From Treponema sp. (GTDB lineage Bacteria; Spirochaetota; Spirochaetia; Treponematales; Breznakiellaceae), in the NCBI GenBank assembly GCA_031254315.1, contig JAIRUQ010000070.1:1-58200 (forward strand): a DNA stretch of 58,200 nucleotides, in the 5' to 3' direction. The number at the start of each line of letters is the position of its first letter. Position 1 is the stretch's first letter. Below are positions 24,790-34,419 of this stretch, piece by piece. A program made the position numbers and the translations under genes. The notes below the pieces were generated by a model. It was not told the DNA's origin, did not search any database, and was given only the letters and a program-made list of their open reading frames with translations.

Positions 24790-25061
24790 TGTCAGAACAA
24801 ACTCAGGCTGTCAAAAGCGGTAAAAAAGAATTTATCGGGACGGTAAAGAGCAACAAGATGGAAAAGACAATCGTAGTTTCTATTGAAACTCTGACCCTCC
24901 ATCCGCTTTACAAAAAATATATTAAACGGGCAAAAAAAGTGAAAGCTCATGACGAGAAGAACGAGGCGAAGATCGGCGATCGTGTTCGCGTGATCGAATG
25001 CAGGCCTATCAGCAAAGAAAAATGCTGGAAGCTTGTAGAAATTATTGAGCATGCCAAATAA
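24789..25061 (+). CDS. rpsQ: 30S ribosomal protein S17
   Basis: Of two in-frame ATGs (24786 and 24789), the second lies 7 bases after GGAGG and is preferred. The 90-residue product has the S17 OB-fold blocks [31 protein letters not shown] and [26 protein letters not shown] sequence (here [21 protein letters not shown]). It binds the 5' domain of 16S rRNA. Confidence 0.97.
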   Translation: MSEQTQAVKSGKKEFIGTVKSNKMEKTIVVSIETLTLHPLYKKYIKRAKKVKAHDEKNEAKIGDRVRVIECRPISKEKCWKLVEIIEHAK

Positions 25062-25073
25062 GGGGAGAAGAAG

Positions 25074-25445
25074 ATGGTTCAAGTGGAAAGCTTCCTGAAT
25101 GTGGCAGATAATTCAGGCGCTAAACTGGTTCAGTGCATAAAGGTACTGGGCGGCACTCGCAGAAGATATGCCGGGATTGGCGACATTGTTGTAGTAGCGG
25201 TAAAAGAAGCCCTGCCCACATCAGCTATAAAAAAAGGCGTTGTGGAAAAAGCGGTTGTTGTACGCACACACAAGGAGTATCGCCGCCCGGATGGGACATA
25301 TATCAGGTTTGATGATAATGCGTGCGTCATTATTGACGCGGCGTTAAACCCAAAGGGCAAGCGAATTTTCGGGCCTGTAGCCCGTGAATTGAGGGAAAAA
25401 AGTGAGTTTATGAAAATTGTTTCCCTCGCTCCAGAGGTATTGTAG
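25074..25445 (+). CDS. rplN: 50S ribosomal protein L14
   Basis: A 123-residue L14 with [31 protein letters not shown] and [15 protein letters not shown]. It forms part of an intersubunit bridge and the binding site of RsfS. Confidence 0.98.
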   Translation: MVQVESFLNVADNSGAKLVQCIKVLGGTRRRYAGIGDIVVVAVKEALPTSAIKKGVVEKAVVVRTHKEYRRPDGTYIRFDDNACVIIDAALNPKGKRIFGPVARELREKSEFMKIVSLAPEVL

Positions 25446-25454
25446 GAGAAAGTT

Positions 25455-25778
25455 ATGGCTGAAGCAGTACATAAATTTAAACTTAAAAAAGAAGATACGG
25501 TCGAAGTTATCGCCGGAAAAGACAAGGGGAAACGTGGCAGAATATTGAAGATTCTGCGCGATCAAGACCGCATTGTCGTTGAAGGAGTGAACCTCGTCAA
25601 GAAAGCGAAGAAGCGCAGAAAACAGCAGGATCGCGGCGGCATTATCGAAATCGAAGCCGCTCTTCATTCTTCTAACTTGATGATTGTCTGTAAAAAGTGC
25701 GGACCGGTTAGAAGCGGTTACAAACTTGACGGAGATAAAAAGATCAGGTTTTGCAAAAAATGCGGGGAGGCGCTGTAA
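25455..25778 (+). CDS. rplX: 50S ribosomal protein L24 with zinc-ribbon tail
   Basis: At 107 residues it has a KOW motif ([20 protein letters not shown]) and then two CxxC pairs ([18 protein letters not shown]) forming a zinc ribbon, a form seen in several bacterial groups. Its stop overlaps the rplE start by one base. Confidence 0.97.
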   Translation: MAEAVHKFKLKKEDTVEVIAGKDKGKRGRILKILRDQDRIVVEGVNLVKKAKKRRKQQDRGGIIEIEAALHSSNLMIVCKKCGPVRSGYKLDGDKKIRFCKKCGEAL

Positions 25779-26332
25779 TGGATAAGAACTATGTGCCCCG
25801 GCTTAAAAAGATTTACAAGGAGCAAATCGCGCCGGAACTTTTTAAGGAATTTAGCTACAAAACCAATATGCAAATACCCAAGCTGGAAAAAGTCATAGTA
25901 AGCATGGGGGTAGGGGAGGCTTTGCAGAATAAAAAGCTCTTGGATGCGGCTATCGATACATTGACTCAGATTACAGGACAGAAAGCCGTTAAAACCAAGG
26001 CAAAGAAGAGCATTGCGAATTTCAAGATCAGAGCCGGTCAGGAAATTGGCGCGAAAGTTACGCTTCGCGGAAATATGATGTACGAGTTTTTTGACAGACT
26101 CGTCAATGTCGCTCTTCCCCGCGTTAAAGACTTCCATGGAATAAATCAAAACGCTTTTGACGGACATGGAAATTATTCGCTGGGAATTCAAGAGCAGATC
26201 ATCTTCCCGGAGATTGACTTTGATAAAATAGAAAAGATTGCCGGATTAAATGTTGTTATTGTTACATCGGCAAAAACAGATGCAGAAGCAAAAGCATTCC
26301 TTGCGAAGTTTGGAATGCCTTTTAGGAAATAG
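25778..26332 (+). CDS. rplE: 50S ribosomal protein L5
   Basis: The start at 25778 has GGGGAGG 7 bases upstream; the open frame extends further upstream but through rplX. The 184-residue product has [40 protein letters not shown] and [26 protein letters not shown]. It binds 5S rRNA. Confidence 0.97.
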   Translation: MDKNYVPRLKKIYKEQIAPELFKEFSYKTNMQIPKLEKVIVSMGVGEALQNKKLLDAAIDTLTQITGQKAVKTKAKKSIANFKIRAGQEIGAKVTLRGNMMYEFFDRLVNVALPRVKDFHGINQNAFDGHGNYSLGIQEQIIFPEIDFDKIEKIAGLNVVIVTSAKTDAEAKAFLAKFGMPFRK

Positions 26333-26340
26333 GGGGTAGA

Positions 26341-26526
26341 ATGGCACGTAAAGCGATGATTATTAAGGCGCAGAGGACACCTAAGTACAAGACGCGAAAG
26401 GTAAACCGCTGCAGGATTTGTGGAAGGGCAAGAGGCTTTTTACGCAAATATGAAATGTGCCGCCTTTGCTTTAGAAAACTCGCGAGCGAAGGGCTTATTC
26501 CCGGCGTTACAAAATCTAGCTGGTAG
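26341..26526 (+). CDS. rpsN: 30S ribosomal protein S14, zinc type
   Basis: At 61 residues this is the short type Z form. The two CxxC pairs (CRICG, CRLCF) bind zinc, and the C-terminus [11 protein letters not shown] is typical. It sits between rplE and rpsH as usual. Confidence 0.98.
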   Translation: MARKAMIIKAQRTPKYKTRKVNRCRICGRARGFLRKYEMCRLCFRKLASEGLIPGVTKSSW

Positions 26527-26535
26527 GAGACAAGG

Positions 26536-26934
26536 ATGAGCGTATCAGATCCCGTTGCAGACATGCTGACAAAGATACGGAATGCCGGCATGGCAAGACA
26601 TGAAAAAGTAGATATTCCCACCTCCAGGCTTAAACTTGAAATAGTCAAGATATTGAAGACCGAAGGGTATATTAAGAATTTTAAGAAGGCGAATCAGGAA
26701 GGCTCGAATGTCATCCGGGTTTTCCTTAAGTATGACGACAATACGTCGCCTATTATTCACGGCATTGAAAAGGTTTCAAGTCCCGGTCGCCGTGTTTACA
26801 TGGGCTATAAGAGCATGCCGAGAGTATTGAACGGCTACGGAACCCTGATCGTTTCCACGTCACAGGGTGTAACAACAGGCAAAAAAGCCGCTGAGAAAAA
26901 AGTCGGCGGCGAAGTTATCTGTACAGTGTGGTAA
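26536..26934 (+). CDS. rpsH: 30S ribosomal protein S8
   Basis: A 132-residue S8 with [24 protein letters not shown] and the C-terminal [26 protein letters not shown]. In E. coli S8 represses the spc operon; no equivalent target was searched for here. Confidence 0.98.
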   Translation: MSVSDPVADMLTKIRNAGMARHEKVDIPTSRLKLEIVKILKTEGYIKNFKKANQEGSNVIRVFLKYDDNTSPIIHGIEKVSSPGRRVYMGYKSMPRVLNGYGTLIVSTSQGVTTGKKAAEKKVGGEVICTVW

Positions 26935-26943
26935 GAGGGGTAT

Positions 26944-27483
26944 ATGTCGAGAATCGGAAAAATACCGGTTAAGGTTCCAAGCGGAGTGAAAGTAACTTTT
27001 CAAAACGAAGAGATGCTTGTCGAAGGTCCGAAGGGAAAACTTAAACAAAAGTACCATCCCGTTATTACTTTTGAGAATAAGGGAAGCGAAATAGTTGTTG
27101 GCAGAACAAGCGAGGAAAAGCAGGTAAAGTCATTTCATGGCTTGTACCGTAATCTCCTCAATAATATGGTAATCGGAGTTTCTTCCGGTTTCAGTAAATC
27201 GCTTGTTATTAACGGAGTAGGCTACCGCGCGGAAGTGCAGGGCAAACTCCTCGCGATGAGCCTTGGGTATTCAAACGACATTTATGTCGCTGTCCCTGAC
27301 GGTCTCGCTGTCGCTGTTGATCAAAGCGGCAAGTTAACGATAAGCGGAATTGACAAACAGAGAGTAGGCGAGTTTGCGGCTCAGGTTCGCAAATTAAGAG
27401 GTCCCGAACCTTACAAGGGCAAGGGAATCCGTTATGAAGATGAAGTCATCAAGCGGAAAGTTGGTAAATCAGGCGTTAAGTAG
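26944..27483 (+). CDS. rplF: 50S ribosomal protein L6
   Basis: A 179-residue L6 with two repeats of the L6 fold. It starts [16 protein letters not shown] and ends with the diagnostic [24 protein letters not shown]. It lies near the sarcin-ricin loop. Confidence 0.98.
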   Translation: MSRIGKIPVKVPSGVKVTFQNEEMLVEGPKGKLKQKYHPVITFENKGSEIVVGRTSEEKQVKSFHGLYRNLLNNMVIGVSSGFSKSLVINGVGYRAEVQGKLLAMSLGYSNDIYVAVPDGLAVAVDQSGKLTISGIDKQRVGEFAAQVRKLRGPEPYKGKGIRYEDEVIKRKVGKSGVK

Positions 27484-27491
27484 GTAAAAGT

Positions 27492-27854
27492 ATGTTACAG
27501 AAAATGCTGGAAAAAGCCAGAAAACGGCTTAGACGAAAGATTCACATTCGCAAAAGAATTTACGGAACCGCGGAACGTCCGCGGATGACCGTTACAAAAA
27601 GCAACCGCAGTCTTTCTGTTCAGGTAATTGATGACGCGAAGGGGCATACCCTTGTTTCCGCTTCATCTCTGGAAAAAGACCTCAAGGCTGTAAAAGCTAC
27701 AGTCGCGGGTGCGGGACAGCTTGGTGAAATTATCGGGAAACGTCTGTTGGAAAGGAATATCAAGACGGTTGTTTTTGATCGTAACGGATATTTATATCAC
27801 GGAATTGTTAAGGCTTTGGCTGACGGAACCCGGAAAGTCGGGATAGTTTTCTAG
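27492..27854 (+). CDS. rplR: 50S ribosomal protein L18
   Basis: A 120-residue L18. It has [34 protein letters not shown] and ends [26 protein letters not shown]. It binds 5S rRNA with L5. The start has a GGTAAAAGT context with a weak Shine-Dalgarno. Confidence 0.97.
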   Translation: MLQKMLEKARKRLRRKIHIRKRIYGTAERPRMTVTKSNRSLSVQVIDDAKGHTLVSASSLEKDLKAVKATVAGAGQLGEIIGKRLLERNIKTVVFDRNGYLYHGIVKALADGTRKVGIVF

Positions 27855-27862
27855 GGGGCATA

Positions 27863-28495
27863 ATGGCAAAAGATGTTGAAGATGTAGTTGAAGATAAAGA
27901 AACAGACGCGGAAGTTGATGTTGTCGAGACTCAAGCGGAAGAACCCCGTTCTGAAGGAAGGGGCAGGGGCGAAGGACGCAGAGGACGGCGTGATCGAGGA
28001 GATCGAGAGCCTGTTGAAAAAGAATTTATTGAAAAGCTGGTAAAACTTAACAGAACCGCGAAGGTTGTAAAAGGCGGACGGCGTTTTTCATTCTCCGCTC
28101 TTACAGTAATTGGCGACCGCAAGGGAAAAGTTGGTTTTGGTTTTGGCAAGGCAAATGATGTTTCAGAGGCTATCCGAAAAAGTATCGACAAAGCGAAACG
28201 GAACATGATTCACCTTCCGGTAAAAAACGGAACTATTCCCCATGAAGTAACAGGTCTTTTTAAGGCTTCACGCGTTCTTCTTAAGCCCGCGTGTTCAGGA
28301 ACAGGTATTATCGCGGGAGGTCCTGTACGCGCGATTATGGAAGCAGGCGGCGTTACCGATGTGCTTTCAAAATCTATAGGATCATCCAGTCAATATAACG
28401 TGGTCAAGGCGACATTTGATTGTATCAACAAGATGATGGACGCAAAGACAATATCAAGAAACAGGGGTAAATCCCTGAATGAGCTGTGGGGTTGA
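27863..28495 (+). CDS. rpsE: 30S ribosomal protein S5 with long acidic/RG-rich N-terminus
   Basis: The S5 core starts near residue 52 ([29 protein letters not shown]) and is complete, including [23 protein letters not shown] and the C-terminal GKSLNELWG. The total of 210 residues exceeds the usual 160-170. The extra N-terminal 45-50 residues are first acidic ([19 protein letters not shown]) and then a run of Arg-Gly-Glu units. The GGGGGC site before the ATG at 27863 supports that start. The extension's role is unknown. Confidence 0.96.
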   Translation: MAKDVEDVVEDKETDAEVDVVETQAEEPRSEGRGRGEGRRGRRDRGDREPVEKEFIEKLVKLNRTAKVVKGGRRFSFSALTVIGDRKGKVGFGFGKANDVSEAIRKSIDKAKRNMIHLPVKNGTIPHEVTGLFKASRVLLKPACSGTGIIAGGPVRAIMEAGGVTDVLSKSIGSSSQYNVVKATFDCINKMMDAKTISRNRGKSLNELWG

Positions 28496-28496
28496 T

Positions 28497-28679
28497 ATGG
28501 CAAAAATAAAAATCAGCTTAGTACGCAGTACCATAGGCGCTCTTCCCAGACACCGCGCGACAGTCCGCTCGCTGGGCTTAAGAAAAATAGGCTCAAGTTC
28601 AGTGCAGGAAGCAAGCCCGGCTATTCTGGGAATGGTCAGAGCGGTTTCTCATTTAGTAAAAGTAGAGGAAAATAAATAA
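28497..28679 (+). CDS. rpmD: 50S ribosomal protein L30
   Basis: The start at 28497 ([14 protein letters not shown]) is chosen; the open frame starts earlier inside rpsE. The 60-residue product has the L30 blocks [23 protein letters not shown] and [10 protein letters not shown]. Its stop overlaps the rplO start by one base. Confidence 0.96.
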   Translation: MAKIKISLVRSTIGALPRHRATVRSLGLRKIGSSSVQEASPAILGMVRAVSHLVKVEENK

Positions 28680-29188
28680 TGGCGCACGATTTTAATTTGC
28701 ACGCCCCAGCCGGCGCGAATAAGCGTAAAAAGATTCTTGGACGCGGACAAGGTTCAGGACACGGAACAACTTCCGGTAAGGGAAACAAGGGGCAGAACGC
28801 CCGTTCAGGCGGCAAGACCTATGTCGGTTTTGAAGGCGGACAGATGCCTCTGTACCGCAGACTCGCGCACAGAGGTTTTTCAAATTATCCCTTCAAACAA
28901 GAATGGCAAATCGTCAATTTAGGTGAAATTGAAAAACGCTATGAAGCTGGCGAGACAGTTGACCTTGCGTCCCTCTTAAAGAAAGGATTTGTAAAAGGCG
29001 CGGAGCCTGTAAAAATTCTTGCCAACGGAGAGCTGACAAAAAAGCTGAGCTTCAAAGTTGACGGGGTTTCCGCTTCTGCCAAAGAAAAAATTGAAAAGGC
29101 GGGGGGCGATGTTACTGTTATTCCTCCCCCCGAAAAAGCGCGACCTAGAAATAAAAGCAAAGCCGCGCAAGCAGGTGGTAAAAAATAA
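28679..29188 (+). CDS. rplO: 50S ribosomal protein L15
   Basis: A 169-residue L15. The Gly/Lys-rich N-terminus (LGRGQGSGHGTTSGKGNKGQNARSGG) and FEGGQMPLYRRLAHRGFSN are diagnostic. The C-terminus is about 20 residues longer than usual and rich in Lys/Ala/Pro. Confidence 0.97.
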   Translation: MAHDFNLHAPAGANKRKKILGRGQGSGHGTTSGKGNKGQNARSGGKTYVGFEGGQMPLYRRLAHRGFSNYPFKQEWQIVNLGEIEKRYEAGETVDLASLLKKGFVKGAEPVKILANGELTKKLSFKVDGVSASAKEKIEKAGGDVTVIPPPEKARPRNKSKAAQAGGKK

Positions 29189-30517
29189 ATGGCGAATCCC
29201 ATAATTGGAATGTTTAGAATAAAAGAGCTTCGCGAGCGTATTCTCTTTACGCTTGGAATGCTTTTAGTATTCCGAATTGGCGCTGTATTTCCCATACCGG
29301 GAATCAATGTAACAGTATTATCTCATTACTTCAGTGATCAGCTTAATACAGGCAACCCGATAGTTGACTATCTGGACTTCTTTGCCGGCGGCGCGTTCTC
29401 AAACTTCTCGGTATTCATGCTTGGGATTATGCCATACATTTCAATGTCGATTATCATGCAACTCTTGCTGATTGTTTTCCCCACTTTAAAGAAAATTTCA
29501 CAGGAAGACGGCGGCAAAAAAAGAATACAAAAGTGGCAACGTTACGGAACCGTAGTGGTCTGCCTTATCCAGTCTTACGCTGTTACTCAGTATGCGCAGG
29601 TTATTTCACGCAGTGTGGAAAACCTTCTATTTATAGGAATGTTGCCCTTTACATTGATCGCGATGTTGACCGTTACCACGGGGACTATGTTCCTCATGTG
29701 GATGGGCGAGCAGATCACCAAACGGGGCGTCGGAAACGGAATATCGCTTTTGATCTATGCAGGTATCGTAGCCCGTCTTCCTCAAGCTGTTTATCAATTA
29801 TTTACTATGATGAGAAACGGTACCTTAAATCCTGTCTTTGTAATCATTGTTCTTGTAATGTTTGTCGCGGTAGTAACCTTGGTTGTCTATGAACAGCAGG
29901 GACAGCGCAAGATTCCTGTAAATTATGCGAAGCGTGTTGTAGGAAGAAAGATGTACGGGGCGCAGAATACATACATTCCCTTTAAGATTAACCCTTCGGG
30001 AGTTATTCCGGTCATCTTCGCCTCTTCAATTTTAATGTTCCCCTTGCAGATTGCACAAACAGTAGGCGGCAATGTTGCATGGCTTGCGGCGGCAGGGCGA
30101 ATGTTAAGTCCTCAAGGTGTGCTATACAATGTTCTATATATACTACTTATTATTTTCTTCGCTTATTTCTATACGCAGGTTACGCTTAACCCGATAGAAA
30201 TAGCAAAACAGATTAGGGAAAACGGCGGTTCCATTCCCGGGATTAGGAGTGAGCGTATAGAAGAATACCTTACCAAAATCCTGAACCGTATTGTGCTTCC
30301 CGGCTCTTTGTACCTTGCACTGATAGCGGTTATCCCGAACATTATAACGGCGATTTTTAAGTTCCCCACGTCAATTTCATACTTGATGGGCGGTACATCG
30401 TTGCTCATTATGGTAGGCGTAGGGCTCGACACAATGAGCCAGATTGAGGCATTATTGAAAATGCACCACCATGAAGGTTTGGTCAAGCGCGGTAAATTGC
30501 GCGGGCGGAACTTGTAA
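29189..30517 (+). CDS. secY: Preprotein translocase subunit SecY
   Basis: A 442-residue membrane protein with ten spans, the channel of the Sec system. It opens [32 protein letters not shown]. It has the plug/pore region with [14 protein letters not shown] and loop [19 protein letters not shown] sequence (here [12 protein letters not shown]) that contacts SecA and the ribosome. It follows rplO directly. adk, map and infA, which follow secY in many bacteria, are absent. Confidence 0.98.
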   Translation: MANPIIGMFRIKELRERILFTLGMLLVFRIGAVFPIPGINVTVLSHYFSDQLNTGNPIVDYLDFFAGGAFSNFSVFMLGIMPYISMSIIMQLLLIVFPTLKKISQEDGGKKRIQKWQRYGTVVVCLIQSYAVTQYAQVISRSVENLLFIGMLPFTLIAMLTVTTGTMFLMWMGEQITKRGVGNGISLLIYAGIVARLPQAVYQLFTMMRNGTLNPVFVIIVLVMFVAVVTLVVYEQQGQRKIPVNYAKRVVGRKMYGAQNTYIPFKINPSGVIPVIFASSILMFPLQIAQTVGGNVAWLAAAGRMLSPQGVLYNVLYILLIIFFAYFYTQVTLNPIEIAKQIRENGGSIPGIRSERIEEYLTKILNRIVLPGSLYLALIAVIPNIITAIFKFPTSISYLMGGTSLLIMVGVGLDTMSQIEALLKMHHHEGLVKRGKLRGRNL

Positions 30518-30545
30518 AGATTGTGGATTTAGGAGATTATTAAGG

Positions 30546-30659
30546 ATGAAAGTTAGAACCAGCGTGAAACCCATTTGCGATAAATGCAAAGTTATTAAGC
30601 GTAATGGGATTGTTCGCATTATTTGCCAAAATCCCAAGCATAAGCAGAAGCAGGGCTAG
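30546..30659 (+). CDS. rpmJ: 50S ribosomal protein L36, zinc type
   Basis: The 37-residue protein starts at 30546 ([19 protein letters not shown]) with GGAGATT a few bases upstream. Three Cys and one His (CDKC, CQNPKH) form the zinc site. The open frame extends upstream into the secY end but is not needed. Confidence 0.97.
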   Translation: MKVRTSVKPICDKCKVIKRNGIVRIICQNPKHKQKQG

Positions 30660-30676
30660 GAAGGAGTTATAGCTAT

Positions 30677-31042
30677 ATGGCGCGTCTTGTGGGAGTTGAC
30701 CTCCCGAATAAACATTTGAATATCGCATTGACCTACATTTTCGGTATTGGAAGGTCAAGCGCGGATGCTATTGTCGCAAAGGCAAAGCTCGATCCAATGC
30801 GGCAGATGAACGATCTGTCTCAGGAAGAACTTAACGAACTTAGGACTATCATCGAAAGCGATTACAAGGTAGAAGGTCGCCTGCGCACAGAAGTCGCGCT
30901 GAATATCAAGCGGCTTATGGATATTGGCTGTTACCGGGGGCTTCGTCATCGTAAGGGACTGCCTCTGCGCGGTCAGCGTACAAGGACGAATGCCCGTACA
31001 CGCAAGGGTAAAAAGAAAACCGTTGCCGGTAAGAAGAAGTAG
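30677..31042 (+). CDS. rpsM: 30S ribosomal protein S13
   Basis: A 121-residue S13. It has [28 protein letters not shown] and the C-terminal [27 protein letters not shown] that reaches the tRNA sites. AAGGAG lies upstream. Confidence 0.98.
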   Translation: MARLVGVDLPNKHLNIALTYIFGIGRSSADAIVAKAKLDPMRQMNDLSQEELNELRTIIESDYKVEGRLRTEVALNIKRLMDIGCYRGLRHRKGLPLRGQRTRTNARTRKGKKKTVAGKKK

Positions 31043-31055
31043 GATGGAGGAATAA

Positions 31056-31439
31056 GTGGCAACAGCTACAAAGAAGAAGAAAGAGAAAAAGTCAGTATAT
31101 GAAGGTAATGTCTTTATTCAGGCAACCTTCAATAATACTATTGTTACAATTACCGATCTTATGGGAAACACTGTTTCTTGGGCAAGCTCCGGTATGCTTC
31201 AATTTAGGGGAGCGAAAAAATCAACTCCCTTTGCCGCCCAGTCGGTTACAGAGACTGCCGCTCAAAAAGCGTTGCAGGCAGGTTTACGGGAAGTGCATGT
31301 ATTTATTAAGGGACCGGGTATCGGCAGAGAATCGGCTATCCGGCAGTTGGGAGTGATGGGCATTAAGGTTAAGTCGATTAGCGACGTTACCCCCATTCCA
31401 CATAACGGCTGTAGGTCAAGAAAAACTCGTCGCATATAG
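31056..31439 (+). CDS. rpsK: 30S ribosomal protein S11
   Basis: The start codon is GTG at 31056, with GGAGG six bases before it. The 127-residue product has [29 protein letters not shown] and ends [15 protein letters not shown], both diagnostic. It sits at the platform of the small subunit. Confidence 0.97.
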   Translation: MATATKKKKEKKSVYEGNVFIQATFNNTIVTITDLMGNTVSWASSGMLQFRGAKKSTPFAAQSVTETAAQKALQAGLREVHVFIKGPGIGRESAIRQLGVMGIKVKSISDVTPIPHNGCRSRKTRRI

Positions 31440-31462
31440 CGGTCGATTACAGGAGAAGGAAT

Positions 31463-32098
31463 ATGGCTAGATACACAGGCCCTGTTTGCAGAATGTGCCG
31501 TGTAGAACAAAAAAAGTTAATGCTCAAAGGAAACCGTTGCAAGAGCGACAAGTGTCCGATGAATAAAAAGCGCCCGGCTCCGGGAAAAGACCCGAAAGCC
31601 CGTCCCGGCAAAAGATCGGATTACGGTGTTCAGCTTAGGGAAAAGCAGAAACTTAAAAGAATTTACGGAATGTTGGAAAAGCAGTTTAGGCTTTTCTTTG
31701 AGCGCGCCCATCGTATGCCCGGCATCACAGGTGAAAACCTTTTTGCGTTACTTGAAAGGCGGCTTGATAATGTTGTTTATCGTCTGCGTTTTGCTTCTTC
31801 AAGAAGTCAGGCGCGTCAGCTTGTATTGCATGGTCATGTTATGGTTGACGGTAAAAAAATCACAATTCCTTCCTACATTGTAAAGAGCGAGAATGAAATT
31901 AGCATCGTGGAAGGTAGCAGAAATATGACTGTGATTAAAGATGCTCTAAGAGAGTATGGCAAGTCCGGCGTTATGCCGTGGCTTAGTCTCGATCCTGATG
32001 CGATGAAAGGAAAGTTCCTTGCTTCTCCGCGCCGCAGTGACATTACTGACCTCGGTGATATTAAGGAACAGATGATCATCGAATTATATTCTAAGTAA
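31463..32098 (+). CDS. rpsD: 30S ribosomal protein S4, zinc-binding form
   Basis: At 211 residues it keeps the four-cysteine N-terminus (CRMCR, then CKSDKCP), so it is the zinc form. The S4 RNA-binding domain is ERRLDNVVYRLRFASSRSQARQLVLHGHVMVDGKK. It is a primary binder of 16S rRNA and in other bacteria regulates the alpha operon. Confidence 0.98.
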   Translation: MARYTGPVCRMCRVEQKKLMLKGNRCKSDKCPMNKKRPAPGKDPKARPGKRSDYGVQLREKQKLKRIYGMLEKQFRLFFERAHRMPGITGENLFALLERRLDNVVYRLRFASSRSQARQLVLHGHVMVDGKKITIPSYIVKSENEISIVEGSRNMTVIKDALREYGKSGVMPWLSLDPDAMKGKFLASPRRSDITDLGDIKEQMIIELYSK

Positions 32099-32107
32099 GG
32101 AGTACTC

Positions 32108-33166
32108 ATGGCACGTAAGAACCTTATGCAAGGATTCAAACGCCCCAAAAGTTTTACATTTGAGCATGGCGAACTTAGTCAAAATTATGGCAAGTTCATA
32201 GCTTCTCCGTTTGAGCCGGGTTTTGGAACAACGCTTGGCAATACTTTGCGCAGAGTTTTGCTCTCCTCGATTCAAGGGTATGCGATTACTGCGGTAAAGG
32301 TTGAATCCATTGACGCGAACGGAACCACTCATAACGTATCGAGTGAATTTGAAACGATTCCGAACATTGTTGAAGATACGCTTGAAGTTATAAACAACCT
32401 CAAGCAGATTCGCCTGAAATTACCGGACGATGCCGAACAGGATGTTTTGCTTTATGAATGGTCAGGCAGGCATGAAATAAAGAGCGATGATTTCGCCCGT
32501 ATGGGACAGGTAGAAGTGCTTTCTACAGGTCAGCACATAATGACATTGATGGACAATGCCAATATCAGGTTTGAAATTCAGATCGATCTTGGCAGAGGTT
32601 ATGTGCCATCCGAAGTCAATGAACGTTATATCGAAGTTATTAATACTATTCCTGTGGATGCGATTTTTTCTCCTGTAAAAAAGGTGAAGTTCAATGTCGA
32701 GTCCGCGCGGGTAGGTCAGCGCAATGACTTTGACAAGCTGGTTTTAGAAATATGGACAGATGGAACAATAAGACCCGAAGACGCTCTTGCGGAAGCGGCG
32801 AAAATATCAAAGGATCATTTTTCTGTTTTTATCAATTTTGACGAGAACAACCTCGGTCTTGACGATGATATTGATGACGAAAATGATAACATCAGAAAGA
32901 TTTTAACAACTCCGGTTGAAGAGTTGGAACTTTCTGTTCGTTCTTCTAATTGTTTGAAGAACGCTAACATTAAAACAATCGGAGAACTTACTCGCAAAAC
33001 CGAAGACGATATCGCGCGGACGCGCAATTTCGGAAAAAAGTCTCTGCAGGAAATTAAGGAAAAACTTAAAGAATGGAATTTGAGCCTTGGTATAACCGAC
33101 TTAAATGTTCTGAAGAACGTCCGTATAGAAACCAAAGTAAAGGATGATACAGAAGATGAAGCATAG
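32108..33166 (+). CDS. rpoA: DNA-directed RNA polymerase alpha subunit
   Basis: A 352-residue subunit. The N-terminal dimerisation domain has [31 protein letters not shown]. The C-terminal domain (about 265-335) has [33 protein letters not shown] and contacts UP elements and activators. It overlaps rplQ by 11 bp. Confidence 0.98.
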   Translation: MARKNLMQGFKRPKSFTFEHGELSQNYGKFIASPFEPGFGTTLGNTLRRVLLSSIQGYAITAVKVESIDANGTTHNVSSEFETIPNIVEDTLEVINNLKQIRLKLPDDAEQDVLLYEWSGRHEIKSDDFARMGQVEVLSTGQHIMTLMDNANIRFEIQIDLGRGYVPSEVNERYIEVINTIPVDAIFSPVKKVKFNVESARVGQRNDFDKLVLEIWTDGTIRPEDALAEAAKISKDHFSVFINFDENNLGLDDDIDDENDNIRKILTTPVEELELSVRSSNCLKNANIKTIGELTRKTEDDIARTRNFGKKSLQEIKEKLKEWNLSLGITDLNVLKNVRIETKVKDDTEDEA

Positions 33167-33581
33167 AAGAGGATTTAACCCGCTACAGAGGATGGCGGCG
33201 CACCGCAAAGCGCTTCGCAGAAACATGGTAACATCTCTGTTCAGGCAGGAGAGGATTAAAACAACCAAGTCAAAGGCGTTAGAAATTCGCAGAGCGGCGG
33301 AAAAGATGATAACACGCGCCAAGGAAGATTCGGTTCATAACAGGCGCATTGTTTCGAGCCGCCTTTTTGATGACGGCGTTGTCGCCAAACTTTTTACAAA
33401 TATCGCTCCCAGAATGAAAGACAGAAACGGCGGTTATACCCGTATAATAAAACTTGGCGAGCGCAAAGGCGACGCGGCGGAAATTGTAATTTTAGAACTG
33501 GTTGATTATAAACTTGACACCAGCGAAAAAAAGAAATCAAAAAAAGGTGAAGAAAAGTCCAAGGGCGAGAAGGGGAAATAG
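33156..33581 (+). CDS. rplQ: 50S ribosomal protein L17
   Basis: The start at 33156 ([24 protein letters not shown]) is the family start; earlier ATGs lie inside rpoA. The 141-residue product has [27 protein letters not shown] and a Lys/Glu/Ser-rich tail. Its stop abuts the start of the next gene with no gap. Confidence 0.96.
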   Translation: MKHRRGFNPLQRMAAHRKALRRNMVTSLFRQERIKTTKSKALEIRRAAEKMITRAKEDSVHNRRIVSSRLFDDGVVAKLFTNIAPRMKDRNGGYTRIIKLGERKGDAAEIVILELVDYKLDTSEKKKSKKGEEKSKGEKGK

Positions 33582-33878
33582 ATGTCTAAAGCACACAGAG
33601 GCAAAGGAATTCGTGAACAATTCGCCCACGGTCGCGGCGTTTGTCCGGTTTGTGAGAGAAGCAATGTAAAAGTTCTCTACGAGCAGGAAGCCGCAGGGCA
33701 AAAATTTAAAATATGCAAAGTATGCAGAGCTTCGATTAAAAACGGAAAGGCGAGCCTGCCCGTAACAGATGCTCCTGTCGCAGAAGAGCCAAAAGCTGAA
33801 GCGACTGCGGCAGTTACAGCGGAACCTGCGGCGGCGGCTGAGCCTGCGGCTACGGAAACTGCGTCTGCTGAAGCGTAA
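33582..33878 (+). CDS. Zinc-ribbon protein with Ala/Glu/Pro tail, unknown function
   Basis: This 98-residue protein begins at the base after the rplQ stop. The first 20 residues are basic (SKAHRGKGIREQFAHGRG), as in ribosomal proteins. CPVC (21-24) and CKVC (43-46) pairs form a probable zinc ribbon. Residues about 60-98 are a low-complexity Ala/Glu/Pro tail. Gene order suggests a ribosome-linked or RNA-binding role, but I know of no established function. It is not a standard ribosomal protein. Confidence 0.75.
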   Translation: MSKAHRGKGIREQFAHGRGVCPVCERSNVKVLYEQEAAGQKFKICKVCRASIKNGKASLPVTDAPVAEEPKAEATAAVTAEPAAAAEPAATETASAEA

Positions 33879-33993
33879 TGTAATTTTATCCCTAAAATCT
33901 CACCAAGGCACGGAGTAAAAGGCACAAAGAGGTAGAGTTTGAAATAGGCTTTTCACTTTTCCATAAACAAGAAAAAAGAGTAAAGAATAAAAT

Positions 33994-34419
33994 ATGGTTG
34001 AATATAAATTAGGTTCTATAAAAAATCTTGATCAAATTACAATTGACGAGCAAAAGGAGTATAAGATATGGGTCAATGATTTATCGGGTGAAAGTGAATC
34101 AGGATTTGATGAAAGTTCAATTCGACCATTATTAGAATGTGATAAAATAACTAAAACACTGATTGGGGATTTCTTTTTGGTATACATATTAGTTAAAATT
34201 GTAGATACTGAAATATACGGTTCCGCAATTGTTAGCGAAGCTGGTAATTTAGAAACAATCGCAATTTGGTATGAAAATTCTTGGAAAGAAATAGAAGATA
34301 TCTATAGTAATGATAAAAAAATTTATTTGGAAAATTTAGTTCCGATATTTGATGAAAATAATTGTGTTTTTGAATATGAATACGGAAAAGGAAGATGTAA
34401 TGCTTATAGAAAGCATTAA
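33994..34419 (+). CDS. Hypothetical AT-rich orphan protein
   Basis: A 141-residue soluble, acidic protein with no signal peptide and no domain I recognise. It has many Asp, Glu, Ile and aromatic residues (EYKIWVNDLSGESESGFDESSIRPLLECDK). The codons are AT-rich compared with the adjacent ribosomal genes, suggesting acquisition. Composition and size are like those of immunity or antitoxin proteins, but there is no partner nearby. It ends by overlapping the convergent phosphoesterase gene by 4 bp. No clear Shine-Dalgarno is seen. Confidence 0.6.
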   Translation: MVEYKLGSIKNLDQITIDEQKEYKIWVNDLSGESESGFDESSIRPLLECDKITKTLIGDFFLVYILVKIVDTEIYGSAIVSEAGNLETIAIWYENSWKEIEDIYSNDKKIYLENLVPIFDENNCVFEYEYGKGRCNAYRKH

